A stretch of DNA of 64,000 bases, from contig NZ_CANLZZ010000001.1 in assembly GCF_947495725.1 (NCBI RefSeq), positions 372,001 through 436,000 on the forward strand. Reading direction: 5' to 3'. Below are positions 1 to 9,322 of this stretch, one piece after another. Each line of letters begins with the position of its first letter. Positions within the stretch are counted from its first letter, which is position 1. The notes under the pieces were generated by a model. The model was not told where the DNA came from, ran no database searches, and was given only the letters and a program-made list of their open reading frames with translations. The position numbers and the translations under genes were made by a program. The stretch comes from an uncultured Lutibacter sp. GTDB lineage: Bacteria; Bacteroidota; Bacteroidia; Flavobacteriales; Flavobacteriaceae.

Positions 1-674
1 TTTAGAGAATAATAATACTCGAATATTTTAATTAAATCATCCTTTTTTTTGAAACTCCATTTCATTTTCTTTGCTTGTTTCTCTACTAATTGAGCTTTAC
101 TTCCAAATAATTGTATTATCTCTTCTTTCTTATTAGGAAGTTCACTGGCAATATTGTTTTTATAACCAACGAATAACTGATCTTTAACTCTTTTTAAAGT
201 TGGTGGTTTATACAATTCAAATCCATTTCTTGGAATCTTTTCAGGCTCAATTTCAATTTTTTCTTTAAGTAATAAAGATTCCCCATCCATTTCATTAATT
301 ACAACAAACAAACCTGCAATTACTGCTTCTGATTCATTATATTGAAATATTTTATATGTTTTTTTCGAGGCCTTAAATTTAATTGCATAGCTTAAGTTTT
401 TTGGTAAAACAAAAATACTGTCATTAACCTTTACCTCCATTAAATTTCTAAAAGCATCAAAACGCATTAGAAAATCTTTGTCTGAATTTACAAATTGAGC
501 TTTTTTAAACTGATTTGTAATATATGGACTACCGTGAATTCCTTCATCTATTTTGTTTAATGCAGTCATACCACGCACTACTTGATAAAAATCATCAATG
601 GTGTTTCGTTGTGAAATTGCACTATTACTTATTAGAATAATAAGTAATAATGCAATAGTTTTAATAATTTTCAT
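1..674 (-). CDS. Exported hypothetical protein, 3' end cut by window edge
   Basis: An open frame starts at the ATG at 674 and runs off the window after about 224 codons without a stop. The N-terminus reads MKIIKTIALLLIILISNSAIS followed by Q, a signal peptide with a probable signal peptidase I site, so the protein is probably periplasmic or envelope-bound. The rest is soluble and rich in lysine, with no catalytic motif that I recognise (for example GIHGSPYITNQF near residue 45). It is the last gene of a minus-strand run that includes the MscS channel 58 bases upstream. The true C-terminus is probably only a little beyond the edge, but this is a guess. Function unknown. Confidence 0.75.
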   Translation of the reverse strand, partial: MKIIKTIALLLIILISNSAISQRNTIDDFYQVVRGMTALNKIDEGIHGSPYITNQFKKAQFVNSDKDFLMRFDAFRNLMEVKVNDSIFVLPKNLSYAIKFKASKKTYKIFQYNESEAVIAGLFVVINEMDGESLLLKEKIEIEPEKIPRNGFELYKPPTLKRVKDQLFVGYKNNIASELPNKKEEIIQLFGSKAQLVEKQAKKMKWSFKKKDDLIKIFEYYYSL

Positions 675-732
675 TTTTAATATATTTTCCTAAATATACG
701 CAATTCAAAAAATATAATAAAATTCTTAAAAT

Positions 733-1539
733 TTATTTTTTAATCTCTACTTGATGCGGATAAGGAATTTCAATACCAGCTTTATCAAGTGCGTATTTTC
801 CCTCTTCCATTATTCCAAAATATACATCCCAATAATTATCTGGTGTAGCCCAGGGTCTTACTGCAAAATTAACCGAACTATCAGCTAATTCAGATACATT
901 TACACTTGGTGCTGGATCTTTTAAAACTTTTGGGTTATTTAACATTACATTTAATAAAACTTCTTTTGTTTTCTTTATATCTTCATCGTAACCAACACCA
1001 AAAGTAAGATCAACTCTTAATTTACCCTCTTCTGTATAGTTTTTAATATTACCATTTGATAAAATACCGTTTGGAATAATAACTAATTTATTACCTGGAG
1101 ATATAATTTTTGTAACAAAAATCTGAATTTCTTTTACTACTCCTATTTCACCTTGTGCTTCAATTAAATCTCCAACCTTAAAAGGTTTAAAAATCATTAT
1201 TAATGCACCTCCTGCAAAATTTGCTAAACTACCTTGTAAAGCTAAACCAACTGCTAAACCTGCAGCTCCTAAAATTGCAATAAATGAAGTTGTTTCTACA
1301 CCCAGTTGAGAAATTGCAGATATAAAAACTAAAATTTTTAATCCCCAACCTAATAAATCACCTAGAAATGTTTGAAGTGTTACATCAACACCTCTTTTTC
1401 CCATTAATTTTCTTGTAACATTTACTATTCTTTTAGTAACCCATAACCCAATTACAAGTATTAAAAAAGCCACAATTACATTTTGTGCGTTACTTTTTAC
1501 AAATTCAATTACTAAATCTAAGTACTTTTGATAATCCAT
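733..1539 (-). CDS. mscS: Small-conductance mechanosensitive channel, MscS family
   Basis: MscS channels open under membrane tension and release solutes during hypo-osmotic shock. The 268-residue protein has three predicted membrane helices (about residues 20-36, 63-80, 85-117). The third is the Gly/Ala-rich pore helix typical of the family (GAAGLAVGLALQGSLANFAGG, residues 91-111). The cytosolic beta domain begins at FKPFKVGDLI near residue 117 and the alpha/beta domain extends to the end. The length fits the short MscS class. It lies 7 bases downstream of the DUF1304 gene, so the two are probably co-transcribed. A second osmotic valve, mscL, lies near 19 kb. Confidence 0.95.
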   Translation of the reverse strand: MDYQKYLDLVIEFVKSNAQNVIVAFLILVIGLWVTKRIVNVTRKLMGKRGVDVTLQTFLGDLLGWGLKILVFISAISQLGVETTSFIAILGAAGLAVGLALQGSLANFAGGALIMIFKPFKVGDLIEAQGEIGVVKEIQIFVTKIISPGNKLVIIPNGILSNGNIKNYTEEGKLRVDLTFGVGYDEDIKKTKEVLLNVMLNNPKVLKDPAPSVNVSELADSSVNFAVRPWATPDNYWDVYFGIMEEGKYALDKAGIEIPYPHQVEIKK

Positions 1540-1546
1540 AATTTTT

Positions 1547-1909
1547 TCAATTTTTAAGTAAAATTAATACTATTCCTATAATTGAAGGAATAGATTGAAT
1601 AAAAAATATTTTTATTTGTTTTGTAGTATATGACCCATATATTCCTGCTATTGTCACACAAATCAAAAAGAAAATTGCTATACTGTTAAAATTATCTGTG
1701 TCAATTATAGCCCAAATTAAACCCGCAGCCAAGAAACCATTGTATAGTCCTTGATTTTTAGCCAATGTTTTAGAAATTTTAGCTTCTTCAAGTTTTAAAC
1801 CAAAAGCTTTTAACCCTTTTGGTTTATCCCAATAAAACATTTCTAAAATCATAAAATAAATATGAAGTAGTGCTACTAGTATAATTATAGAAAGTATTAA
1901 TAAGTCCAT
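1547..1909 (-). CDS. DUF1304 family integral membrane protein
   Basis: This 120-residue protein has four hydrophobic segments (about residues 3-24, 55-70, 75-93, 102-118). The cytosolic-looking stretch between the first two contains MILEMFYWDKPKGLKAFGL and the NQGLYNGFLAAGL motif that I associate with the DUF1304 family. The biochemical role of the family is not established. It starts one base after the stop of the upstream DUF255 gene and sits 7 bases before mscS, which suggests a three-gene transcript. The assignment to the family is firm from the motif and size; function is unknown. Confidence 0.85.
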   Translation of the reverse strand: MDLLILSIIILVALLHIYFMILEMFYWDKPKGLKAFGLKLEEAKISKTLAKNQGLYNGFLAAGLIWAIIDTDNFNSIAIFFLICVTIAGIYGSYTTKQIKIFFIQSIPSIIGIVLILLKN

Positions 1910-1910
1910 T

Positions 1911-4025
1911 TTAATATGTTATTTTTAATTGTTCTATTGCCTTAGTCACCTCAATTTCGGGTAATTGACAAGCCCCATCAACGCATATGTAAATAAGTGT
2001 TTCATCTGTGCTAAACCTACCTTCCATCAAAGGTATTTTACTTTCTTTTTCACTTCCTGCTATTAATTTATTAGGAATATAATGTTGATTAATCTCTAAA
2101 ATTTTCTTTTTTGAATTACTTCCTGAAACAGCAATTTCATAATAATCACCAGCAAAATTACACATAAGTTGTAACCAGTTAGAATATCCGGCTCCATATT
2201 GTTGTGTTCTATCTTGAATATTATGAAGCATTTGTTTACAAGTTTTTAAATAATAACTATTTGAATAATAATGACTTAATTTAAATAAGTTATTTGCCAT
2301 TATAGAATTAGAAGCTGGTATAACATTGTCTTCAATTTCCATTTTACGTGTAATTAAATCGGTATCTTCATCTGAAGTAAAATAAAACATTGATTTTTCA
2401 ATATCGAAAAAATGATCAAAACTATAATCTGTAAGTTGTTTGGCTGTGTTTAACCAATTTTCATTTAAAGTAGCTTCATACAACGAAATAAATGCATCAA
2501 TAACGGTTGCATAATCTTCCAAATACCCATTAATTGTGCTTGTTCCATTTTTATAACTATGGTTTAAATTTCCATTTTCTTGAAGTTGTTTTGAAATTAT
2601 AAAGGTTGCATTTTTTATTGCAGCATTTAAAAAATCGGAATCATTAAAAACTTTATATGCATCAACATAACCTTTTAACATTAGCGCATTCCACGATGTT
2701 AAAGATTTATCATCCAATCTAGGACGATCTTTTTTAGAACGTTCTTTCAGTAAAATTTTCTTCCAATCAGCTACTTTTAATTCCAAATCATTAATGGAAA
2801 TATCATTTTTATCTGAAATTTCATAATTACCCTTATTTCTTATTAAAACATAGTTATCATCTTCCCAATACCCATAATGATTGATATTATAGTATTCCGA
2901 AAACAACTCAAAATCATTCCCTAATAATGATTTTAATTCATCTTCGTTCCAAACATAAAATGCGCCTTCAACTAATTTTCCTTCCGCATTATTACTATCT
3001 GCATCTAATGACGAATAAAAAGCGCCTTCTTTGGTTGTTAATTCTCTTTTTATAAATTCAATCGTTTCATATACAGTGTTTTTATACAATGGATTTTTTG
3101 TTGCTTGGTAGGCTTCTGAATATAAACTAACTAATTGACCATTATCATATAGCATCTTTTCAAAATGAGGAACGTGCCATTTTTTATCTACTGAATATCG
3201 TGCAAAGCCACCTCCAATTTGGTCATTAATTCCTCCAAAGGCCATTTTTGTTAACGAAGTATTGACATAACTCAATACTAAACTATCTTTGGCCTGAACA
3301 GCGTATCGAAGTAAAAAATTGTAGTTGTTTGGCATTGGAAATTTTGGTGCACTTTTTTTACCTCCTAAATCAAAATCCATATAATCTTTCCACTCTTCAA
3401 CAATAGTATCTAACTCAGAAACTGAAAACTCCCTTGGATTTGCATTTAACTCAATTAAATCTGTTTTCTTTATTCCCTCAGTTAATTTTTCGGCATAAGA
3501 AATAACTTCATCTGGTTTTTCAGCATACATTTTACTTAATTGTTCTAGAGCTTTTATCCAATTTTCTTTTGGAAAATAGGTTCCTCCCCAAACTGGTCTT
3601 CCATCAGGTAGAGCAATACAATTTAATGGCCAACCTCCTCTTCCTGTCATTAATTGAACAGCATTCATATAAACCTGATCTATATCTGGTCGTTCCTCTC
3701 TATCAACTTTTATGTTAATAAAATTCGCATTCATTATTGCAGCAACTTCTTCATTTTCAAAACTTTCATGTTCCATTACATGACACCAATGACAAGAAGA
3801 ATATCCCACAGATATTAATATAAGTTTATTTTCTTTTTTGGCCAATTCCAGCGCTTCATCATTCCAAGCATACCAATTAACTGGGTTGTGTGCATGTTGT
3901 AACAAGTAAGGACTGGTTTCGTTTATTAAACTGTTAGTAAATTTATGTTCAGACATTTTTTTTGAAGATTTATTTTTACAACTGATAAAGGTTAGTATAA
4001 GAAAAAGAATTACTAATTTATTCAT
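1911..4025 (-). CDS. DUF255 thioredoxin-like protein (YyaL/SSP411 family), predicted lipoprotein
   Basis: The 704-residue protein has the family layout: an N-terminal thioredoxin-like domain (about residues 27-190) with a CHWC motif at residues 78-81 in the context [18 protein letters not shown], then a long (alpha/alpha)6-barrel-like region with sugar-isomerase-type features. The precise activity of the family is unknown; a redox or chaperone-like role is often suggested. Here residues 1-16 ([16 protein letters not shown]) form a lipoprotein signal with Cys16, so the protein is probably anchored in the envelope. Many relatives lack such a signal. A 3-gene transcript with DUF1304 and mscS is likely. 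Confidence 0.92.
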   Translation of the reverse strand: MNKLVILFLILTFISCKNKSSKKMSEHKFTNSLINETSPYLLQHAHNPVNWYAWNDEALELAKKENKLILISVGYSSCHWCHVMEHESFENEEVAAIMNANFINIKVDREERPDIDQVYMNAVQLMTGRGGWPLNCIALPDGRPVWGGTYFPKENWIKALEQLSKMYAEKPDEVISYAEKLTEGIKKTDLIELNANPREFSVSELDTIVEEWKDYMDFDLGGKKSAPKFPMPNNYNFLLRYAVQAKDSLVLSYVNTSLTKMAFGGINDQIGGGFARYSVDKKWHVPHFEKMLYDNGQLVSLYSEAYQATKNPLYKNTVYETIEFIKRELTTKEGAFYSSLDADSNNAEGKLVEGAFYVWNEDELKSLLGNDFELFSEYYNINHYGYWEDDNYVLIRNKGNYEISDKNDISINDLELKVADWKKILLKERSKKDRPRLDDKSLTSWNALMLKGYVDAYKVFNDSDFLNAAIKNATFIISKQLQENGNLNHSYKNGTSTINGYLEDYATVIDAFISLYEATLNENWLNTAKQLTDYSFDHFFDIEKSMFYFTSDEDTDLITRKMEIEDNVIPASNSIMANNLFKLSHYYSNSYYLKTCKQMLHNIQDRTQQYGAGYSNWLQLMCNFAGDYYEIAVSGSNSKKKILEINQHYIPNKLIAGSEKESKIPLMEGRFSTDETLIYICVDGACQLPEIEVTKAIEQLKITY

Positions 4026-4128
4026 TAATATTGGTTTTGGTTAAAGATATGAACTTAAGTTTATAAAATAAAAAACTGATTAAAATAGATTTACTGATTT
4101 AAAATATTGTAAAAATAAAGTTTAAAAA

Positions 4129-4159
4129 AAATGAGCTCGATATTATATCGAGCTCATTT
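4129..4159 (-). terminator. Intrinsic terminator after glycyl-tRNA synthetase
   Basis: A perfect 14-bp stem (AAATGAGCTCGATA at 4129-4142 with its complement at 4146-4159) and a 3-base loop. Read on the minus strand it is followed by a run of eight T (from the a-run at 4124-4131), as expected of a Rho-independent terminator. It lies about 55 bases downstream of the glyS stop codon. Confidence 0.85.
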
Positions 4160-4214
4160 AAAAATATTACCTTCAATTTATTGAATGGCTTATTTTACTT
4201 TAAATTTTAACCAA

Positions 4215-5756
4215 TTACATCTTCATTAACCAGTTTTTAACGTTTACCTCTTCTTTAATTAAATCTTTTAATTCGGTAATTTTAACTCGCTTTTGTTCCA
4301 TTGTATCTCTATAACGAATAGTTACAGAGTCATCGGTTAATGTATCGTGATCTACTGTAATACAGAAAGGAGTTCCTGCTGCATCTTGTCTTCTATAACG
4401 TCTACCAACAGCATCTTTTTCATCATAATCTACATTAAAATCCCATTTTAAATCTTCAACTATTTTCTTTGCAATTTCAGGTAAACCGTCTTTTTTAACC
4501 AAAGGTAAAATTGCTGCTTTTGTTGGTGCTAGTACAGCTGGTAATTTTAAAACAGTTCTTGTTGTTCCATTTTCTAATTCTTCTTCTTGTAAAGAATTAG
4601 AGAATACTGCTAAAAACATTCTATCTAAACCAATTGATGTTTCTACTACATAAGGAACATAACGCTCATTAATTTCTGGATCGAAATATTGTAATTTTTT
4701 TCCTGAATGCTTCTCGTGGCTAGACAAATCAAAATCTGTACGAGAATGAATTCCTTCTAATTCTTTAAATCCAAATGGAAATCTAAATTCTATATCTGCT
4801 GCTGCATCTGCATAATGAGCTAATTTTTCGTGGTCGTGGAAACGGTAATTATCTTCACCCATACCTAATGATAAGTGCCATTTTAAACGAGTTTGTTTCC
4901 ATTGCTCGTACCATTCTTTTTGTGTACCAGGACGTACAAAAAATTGCATCTCCATTTGTTCAAATTCGCGCATACGGAAAATAAACTGACGCGCAACTAT
5001 CTCATTTCTAAATGCTTTACCTGTTTGAGCAATTCCAAATGGAATTTTCATTCTTCCGGTTTTCTGAACATTTAAAAAGTTTACAAAAATACCTTGAGCA
5101 GTTTCTGGACGTAAATATAAATCCATTGCAGTATCTGCAGATGCACCTAATTTAGTACCAAACATTAAGTTAAATTGCTTAACATCGGTCCAATTTTTTG
5201 ATCCTGAAAGTGGGCAACCTATTCCTAATTCTTCAATTAATAATTTTACATCGGCTAAATCTTCTTTTTCCAAAGATTGTCCCATTCGTTGTAAAATCGC
5301 ATCTCCTTTTTCTTTATAACCAACAACTCTTGGGTTTGTAGCTAAAAATTGTTCTTTATCAAAAGAATCACCAAAGCGTTTTGCTGCTTTAGCTACCTCT
5401 TTTTCAATTTTAGCATCTAATTTGCCTACATAATCTTCTATTAAAACGTCTGCTCTATATCTTTTTTTAGAATCTTTATTATCAATTAAAGGATCATTAA
5501 AAGCATCTACATGGCCAGAAGCTTTCCAAGTTGTTGGATGCATAAAAATAGCCGCATCTAATCCAACAATGTTTTCGTGCATTTGCACCATTGCTTTCCA
5601 CCAGTAATCTCTAATGTTTTTCTTTAACTCAACACCGTTTTGAGCGTAGTCATAGACTGCACTCAAACCATCGTAAATTTCACTTGATTGGAATACATAT
5701 CCATATTCTTTCGCGTGCGAAACTACTTTCTTAAATTTATCTTCTTGATTTGCCAT
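4215..5756 (-). CDS. glyS: Glycyl-tRNA synthetase, alpha2 (eukaryote/archaea-like) type
   Basis: The enzyme charges tRNA-Gly with glycine. The 513-residue protein is a class II synthetase of the single-chain homodimeric type: motif 2 is visible as FRNEIVARQFIFRMREFEQMEMQFF (near residues 250-275), motif 3 as GLDRMFLAVF, and the C-terminal anticodon-binding domain follows (KLPAVLAPTKAAILPLVKK). The ATG at 5756 gives the usual N-terminus (MANQEDKFKKVVSHAKEYGY). The promoter-like TATTTTTG box ends only four bases before this ATG, which suggests a leaderless transcript. The gene has its own terminator at 4129-4159 and another terminator precedes it, so it is probably transcribed alone. Confidence 0.97.
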   Translation of the reverse strand: MANQEDKFKKVVSHAKEYGYVFQSSEIYDGLSAVYDYAQNGVELKKNIRDYWWKAMVQMHENIVGLDAAIFMHPTTWKASGHVDAFNDPLIDNKDSKKRYRADVLIEDYVGKLDAKIEKEVAKAAKRFGDSFDKEQFLATNPRVVGYKEKGDAILQRMGQSLEKEDLADVKLLIEELGIGCPLSGSKNWTDVKQFNLMFGTKLGASADTAMDLYLRPETAQGIFVNFLNVQKTGRMKIPFGIAQTGKAFRNEIVARQFIFRMREFEQMEMQFFVRPGTQKEWYEQWKQTRLKWHLSLGMGEDNYRFHDHEKLAHYADAAADIEFRFPFGFKELEGIHSRTDFDLSSHEKHSGKKLQYFDPEINERYVPYVVETSIGLDRMFLAVFSNSLQEEELENGTTRTVLKLPAVLAPTKAAILPLVKKDGLPEIAKKIVEDLKWDFNVDYDEKDAVGRRYRRQDAAGTPFCITVDHDTLTDDSVTIRYRDTMEQKRVKITELKDLIKEEVNVKNWLMKM

Positions 5757-5760
5757 TGTG

Positions 5761-5768
5761 CAAAAATA
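5761..5768 (-). promoter_or_regulatory. Candidate -7 promoter box of glyS (TATTTTTG)
   Basis: On the minus strand the sequence TATTTTTG matches the Bacteroidota -7 consensus TAnnTTTG and is followed by CACA and the glyS ATG. Transcription starting 4-8 bases after the box would begin at or next to the start codon. No well-spaced -33 TTG is clear (nearest is about 23 bases upstream). Confidence 0.5.
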
Positions 5769-5798
5769 GTAAAGCTTTTAGTACTATAAAACAAAAAA

Positions 5799-5824
5799 GT
5801 GGAAATAGCCGAAACTATTTCCAC
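5799..5824 (-). terminator. Intrinsic terminator after the coiled-coil protein gene
   Basis: A 10-bp perfect stem (GTGGAAATAG at 5799-5808 and CTATTTCCAC at 5815-5824) with loop CCGAAA. On the minus strand six T follow (positions 5798-5793). It ends transcription of the gene at 5863-6750 just upstream of glyS. Confidence 0.85.
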
Positions 5825-5862
5825 CAATTAACATTAAATATATTAATTTGGAGTTACTTATT

Positions 5863-6750
5863 TTATTTTAGGGTGATTTGGGTTACTCCAGATAATTTAT
5901 TATCAATAAATATGTTTACTAAATAAACACCTCTTTCTATTAAATCTCTATCTACTTCAACTAACGAAACTATGTCAATTGCTTCATTTAGATAATTTAT
6001 AGTTGTACTATCGCTAAAATTAGCTTTTTTATCATTTAAAAGGGTTATTTCTCCTTTGCTTGCAATAGTATTTCCAGTTGTTACATCTATAATTTGAATA
6101 TAAATTTTACGCTCTCCTTTTTCTGAAATTTCATTTTTAGCTATAGTAAAGTTAATTCTAAAGGCATCCGTATTTCTTGCTCTTGCAGTTTCTACGAGCT
6201 TGCCGCTTGTTCGCTCTCGCATTGCTAATATTTTAGCCGAATTCACTTTTAATACGGATCCAATTGCTACTTTTTCAGATAAATCCAAATTTGTCATTGT
6301 TAAGGTATCATTAACAGCTATTTGACGAGAAATATTAACTCTTGCACTATCTAAATTAACCTTAAGTACGGAGTTTATGCCGGTTAAAGAATCTGTCATA
6401 AAAAACAAACGTTTATTTGTTTCTTCTAATTTTGCAATTTCCTTGCGATATCTTCTAATTAAGTTATAATTTGTACCTTTTAATTGCTTAATCGAATCTC
6501 TAAGAGCTACAATTCTATCTCTTTCAAATGCTAATTCTTTAGACATCGATGTGTTTTGGCCAATAGCGTCTTCATATTTTACGATCATATTGTCCAAGTT
6601 TTGTTCTATTTCTTCCTTTTCTTCTTCAATGGCATTTGTTAATTTTTTATGCTCATTTTTATTATAAAAAGTATACGCTAAGGCTCCTACTAATAATAGC
6701 GCTAAAACAACTACAATAATTTTACTGTTTGATTTATTTTTTTCTTCCAT
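5863..6750 (-). CDS. Membrane-anchored coiled-coil protein of unknown function
   Basis: The 295-residue protein begins with a short charged cytosolic tail (MEEKNKSNSK), one membrane helix (about residues 9-27) and then a long heptad-rich region (about residues 32-165) predicted to form a coiled coil in the periplasm. The C-terminal part (about 190-295) looks like a beta-rich domain (ARNTDAFRINFTIAKNEISEKGERKIYIQI and DNKLSGVTQITLK). The arrangement is common in conserved flavobacterial envelope proteins but I cannot assign a role. It has its own terminator at 5799-5824. No partner gene is evident. Confidence 0.85.
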   Translation of the reverse strand: MEEKNKSNSKIIVVVLALLLVGALAYTFYNKNEHKKLTNAIEEEKEEIEQNLDNMIVKYEDAIGQNTSMSKELAFERDRIVALRDSIKQLKGTNYNLIRRYRKEIAKLEETNKRLFFMTDSLTGINSVLKVNLDSARVNISRQIAVNDTLTMTNLDLSEKVAIGSVLKVNSAKILAMRERTSGKLVETARARNTDAFRINFTIAKNEISEKGERKIYIQIIDVTTGNTIASKGEITLLNDKKANFSDSTTINYLNEAIDIVSLVEVDRDLIERGVYLVNIFIDNKLSGVTQITLK

Positions 6751-6911
6751 TAGATTAAAGTTTAAAGGGGTTTTTTAATTGAACGCAAAAGATTCAATTA
6801 AATTATGATTAACTAAAATTTTTTTTGAGGAATTTTATGAGGAACAATAAAGATAGAAATTCTAACAATAAAATCCAATTTTTATTTAATATTTTATAAA
6901 TTCGTATTGCT

Positions 6912-7598
6912 ATGAATTTATTTTACGATATTCTTAATCTGTTTTATCCTGATATTTGTTTATGCTGTAAAAACCAGCTTACTACTGGTGAAAAAACTGT
7001 TTGTATAGATTGCCGACATGATTTACCCTTAACAAATTTCACAAAGGAACCGAATAATTTAGTTGAAAAAATACTTTATGGACGTGTTTCTATTGAAGAA
7101 GCTACAAGTTTGTTTTATTTTTTAAAAAAAGGAAAAATACAACAGTTAATGCATGAGCTAAAATACAACGGCCAACAAGAAGTTGGAGCCTTTATTGGGA
7201 ATTGGCTTGGCGACCAACTTTTGGCTTCAAATAGATTTAAAACAATTAATTGTATTATTCCAGTACCTCTTCATAAAGAAAAACAAAAAATTCGTGGCTA
7301 CAATCAGGTTACAACCTTTGGTAAAACTTTATCTGAAAAGTTAACTATTCCATTTTACGATGATGTTCTTATAAAAACTACCGCTACTAAAACTCAAACC
7401 AAAAAGTTACGTTTTGATAGATGGAAAAATGCAGAACATACTTTCATCTTGAAAAATTCAGAAAAAATTGAAGATAAGCACATATTATTAATTGATGATA
7501 TTATTACTACTGGAGCAACATTAGAAGCTTGCTCCAATGTATTTAAACAAATAAAAAACGTAAAAATTAGTATTGCTACTATGGCATATACCAAATAA
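6912..7598 (+). CDS. comF: ComF family protein (phosphoribosyltransferase-like)
   Basis: ComF proteins are needed for DNA uptake in competent bacteria; in many others the role is unknown. The 228-residue protein has an N-terminal zinc-ribbon-like cluster (Cys16, Cys18, Cys19, Cys31, Cys34) and a C-terminal PRTase fold with the PRPP loop LLIDDIITTGAT at about residues 192-203. The segment IIPVPLHKEKQKIRGYNQ is also typical. The length is normal. It is the first plus-strand gene after a run of minus-strand genes and lies 81 bases upstream of the Ig-like lipoprotein gene. Confidence 0.93.
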   Translation: MNLFYDILNLFYPDICLCCKNQLTTGEKTVCIDCRHDLPLTNFTKEPNNLVEKILYGRVSIEEATSLFYFLKKGKIQQLMHELKYNGQQEVGAFIGNWLGDQLLASNRFKTINCIIPVPLHKEKQKIRGYNQVTTFGKTLSEKLTIPFYDDVLIKTTATKTQTKKLRFDRWKNAEHTFILKNSEKIEDKHILLIDDIITTGATLEACSNVFKQIKNVKISIATMAYTK

Positions 7599-7679
7599 TA
7601 ACTTCAATTTATAATACATAAATAATTAGTGCGTTTTTTAAATAAAATAATTGTTATTTTGTATCCAAAATAAATGTAT

Positions 7680-9281
7680 ATGAAACTTTATTTATTTAAG
7701 TTGCTTAGCTTAGTTTTGTTATCAAACCTACTATTTAGTTGTGCCCGAAGAGGAAATCCAACTGGTGGAGATAAAGATACGATTCCTCCTATTTTAATAA
7801 AATCGATACCAGCAAACGAGACTGTTAATTTTAAAACAAAAAAAATTAAAATTTACTTTGATGAATATATTAAACTAGATGATATAAGAAAGAATCTAAT
7901 TATTTCTCCTCCTCAAAAAAATGAACCAATAATTACACCTGTTGGTACAGCAAGTAAATTTATATCAATTACAATATTAGATACTCTTGATGCAAATATT
8001 ACCTATTTATACAATTTTGGAAATAGCATTGTAGATAATAATGAGTCTAATAAATTAGGAAATTTTAAATACGTTTTTTCCACAGGATCTTATATTGATT
8101 CATTGTTAGTTAACGGAGAAGTATTTGATCCAATGGTTAAAGAAACTTCAAAAAACTTAGATGTAATGTTATATGAATATGATAGTACATACACAGATTC
8201 GGTAATTTTTAAACAAAAACCAAGGTATATTTCTAACACATTAGACAGTACTTTATTTGAAATTACAAACATACGCAAGGGAAAATATATGTTAATTGCC
8301 CTAAAAGACGCGAACGGAAATAAAATATATGATCCTGATATTGATAAAATTGGATTTGTAAAAGATACTTTATCTTTTCCTACAGATAGCTCATATACAC
8401 TTTCAATTTTTAAGGAAGTACCTAAATTAAAAGTTATAAAACCAAAAGAAGTTAATAAAGGCCATTTAGTATTTGGCTATAAAGGTATTGCTAAAGATTT
8501 ATCTATAAATATTCTTACAGAAACTCCATATAATTTTAAATCGGAAATCATTTATGAAAAAGATAAGGACACTATTAATTATTGGTATACACCATTTGAA
8601 GCAGATTCTTTAAATTTTTCAGTTTCAAAAGGAGATTACTTTGAAGAGTTTGTAGTTAAACCAAGAAGTTCTAAAAGAGATACATTAAAAATTAACGGTA
8701 GTACCACCAATATTTTGCATTTAAACGATACACTATCCATAGTAAGTAACACTCCAATTGTTAAAATTGATACTTCTTTAATTTCAATTATTGATCAGGA
8801 TACTGTAAATGTAAAATTTAACACCCAATATTCTAATTCAAAAAACAAAATATATTTAAATTTTAATAAACAACAAGATTCAAAATATAACATTAAAATT
8901 TTACCCAACGCCTTTACTGACATTTACAACACTGCCAATGACAGCTTGTTTTTAGATATTGTAACTAAAAAAATTGAAGACTATGGTATTTTAAAAGTTA
9001 ATGTTATAAGCTCTAAAAAAAGTTCGTTTATTGTTGAAATATTAAATAATAGAGACGAAGTAATTAGAACCGCAAAAATTAATAAACCCGAAACTGCTAA
9101 ATTTGAATTATTGGAACCTGGTAATTATTTTGTAAGAATAACTACCGATGAAAATAGCAATGGAAAATGGGACACTGGGAATTTCTTAGAAAAACGCCAA
9201 CCTGAAACAATAAAATATTTTGATAAAATATTGGAATTAAGAGCTAATTGGGAACTAGATGAGACTTTTGTAATTGACTAA
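7680..9281 (+). CDS. Ig-like (Big_5) domain lipoprotein
   Basis: I chose the ATG at 7680 rather than that at 7674, because it gives a clean lipoprotein signal MKLYLFKLLSLVLLSNLLFSC with the lipid-accepting Cys21. The mature protein (about 510 residues) begins ARRGNPTGGDKDTIPP and continues with a bacterial Ig-like module resembling Big_5 (SIPANETVNFKTKKIKIYF, about residues 38-130). The remainder is beta-rich, and the end (VRITTDENSNGKWDTGNF) resembles the calcium-loop-like end of such proteins. Proteins of this kind are abundant in flavobacteria, with no known enzymatic role. An outer-membrane protein gene follows after 41 bases, and the two may be co-transcribed. Confidence 0.88.
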   Translation: MKLYLFKLLSLVLLSNLLFSCARRGNPTGGDKDTIPPILIKSIPANETVNFKTKKIKIYFDEYIKLDDIRKNLIISPPQKNEPIITPVGTASKFISITILDTLDANITYLYNFGNSIVDNNESNKLGNFKYVFSTGSYIDSLLVNGEVFDPMVKETSKNLDVMLYEYDSTYTDSVIFKQKPRYISNTLDSTLFEITNIRKGKYMLIALKDANGNKIYDPDIDKIGFVKDTLSFPTDSSYTLSIFKEVPKLKVIKPKEVNKGHLVFGYKGIAKDLSINILTETPYNFKSEIIYEKDKDTINYWYTPFEADSLNFSVSKGDYFEEFVVKPRSSKRDTLKINGSTTNILHLNDTLSIVSNTPIVKIDTSLISIIDQDTVNVKFNTQYSNSKNKIYLNFNKQQDSKYNIKILPNAFTDIYNTANDSLFLDIVTKKIEDYGILKVNVISSKKSSFIVEILNNRDEVIRTAKINKPETAKFELLEPGNYFVRITTDENSNGKWDTGNFLEKRQPETIKYFDKILELRANWELDETFVID

Positions 9282-9322
9282 CAATTCTTAATTTTTAATT
9301 TATTACATTTATACAATAAAAA

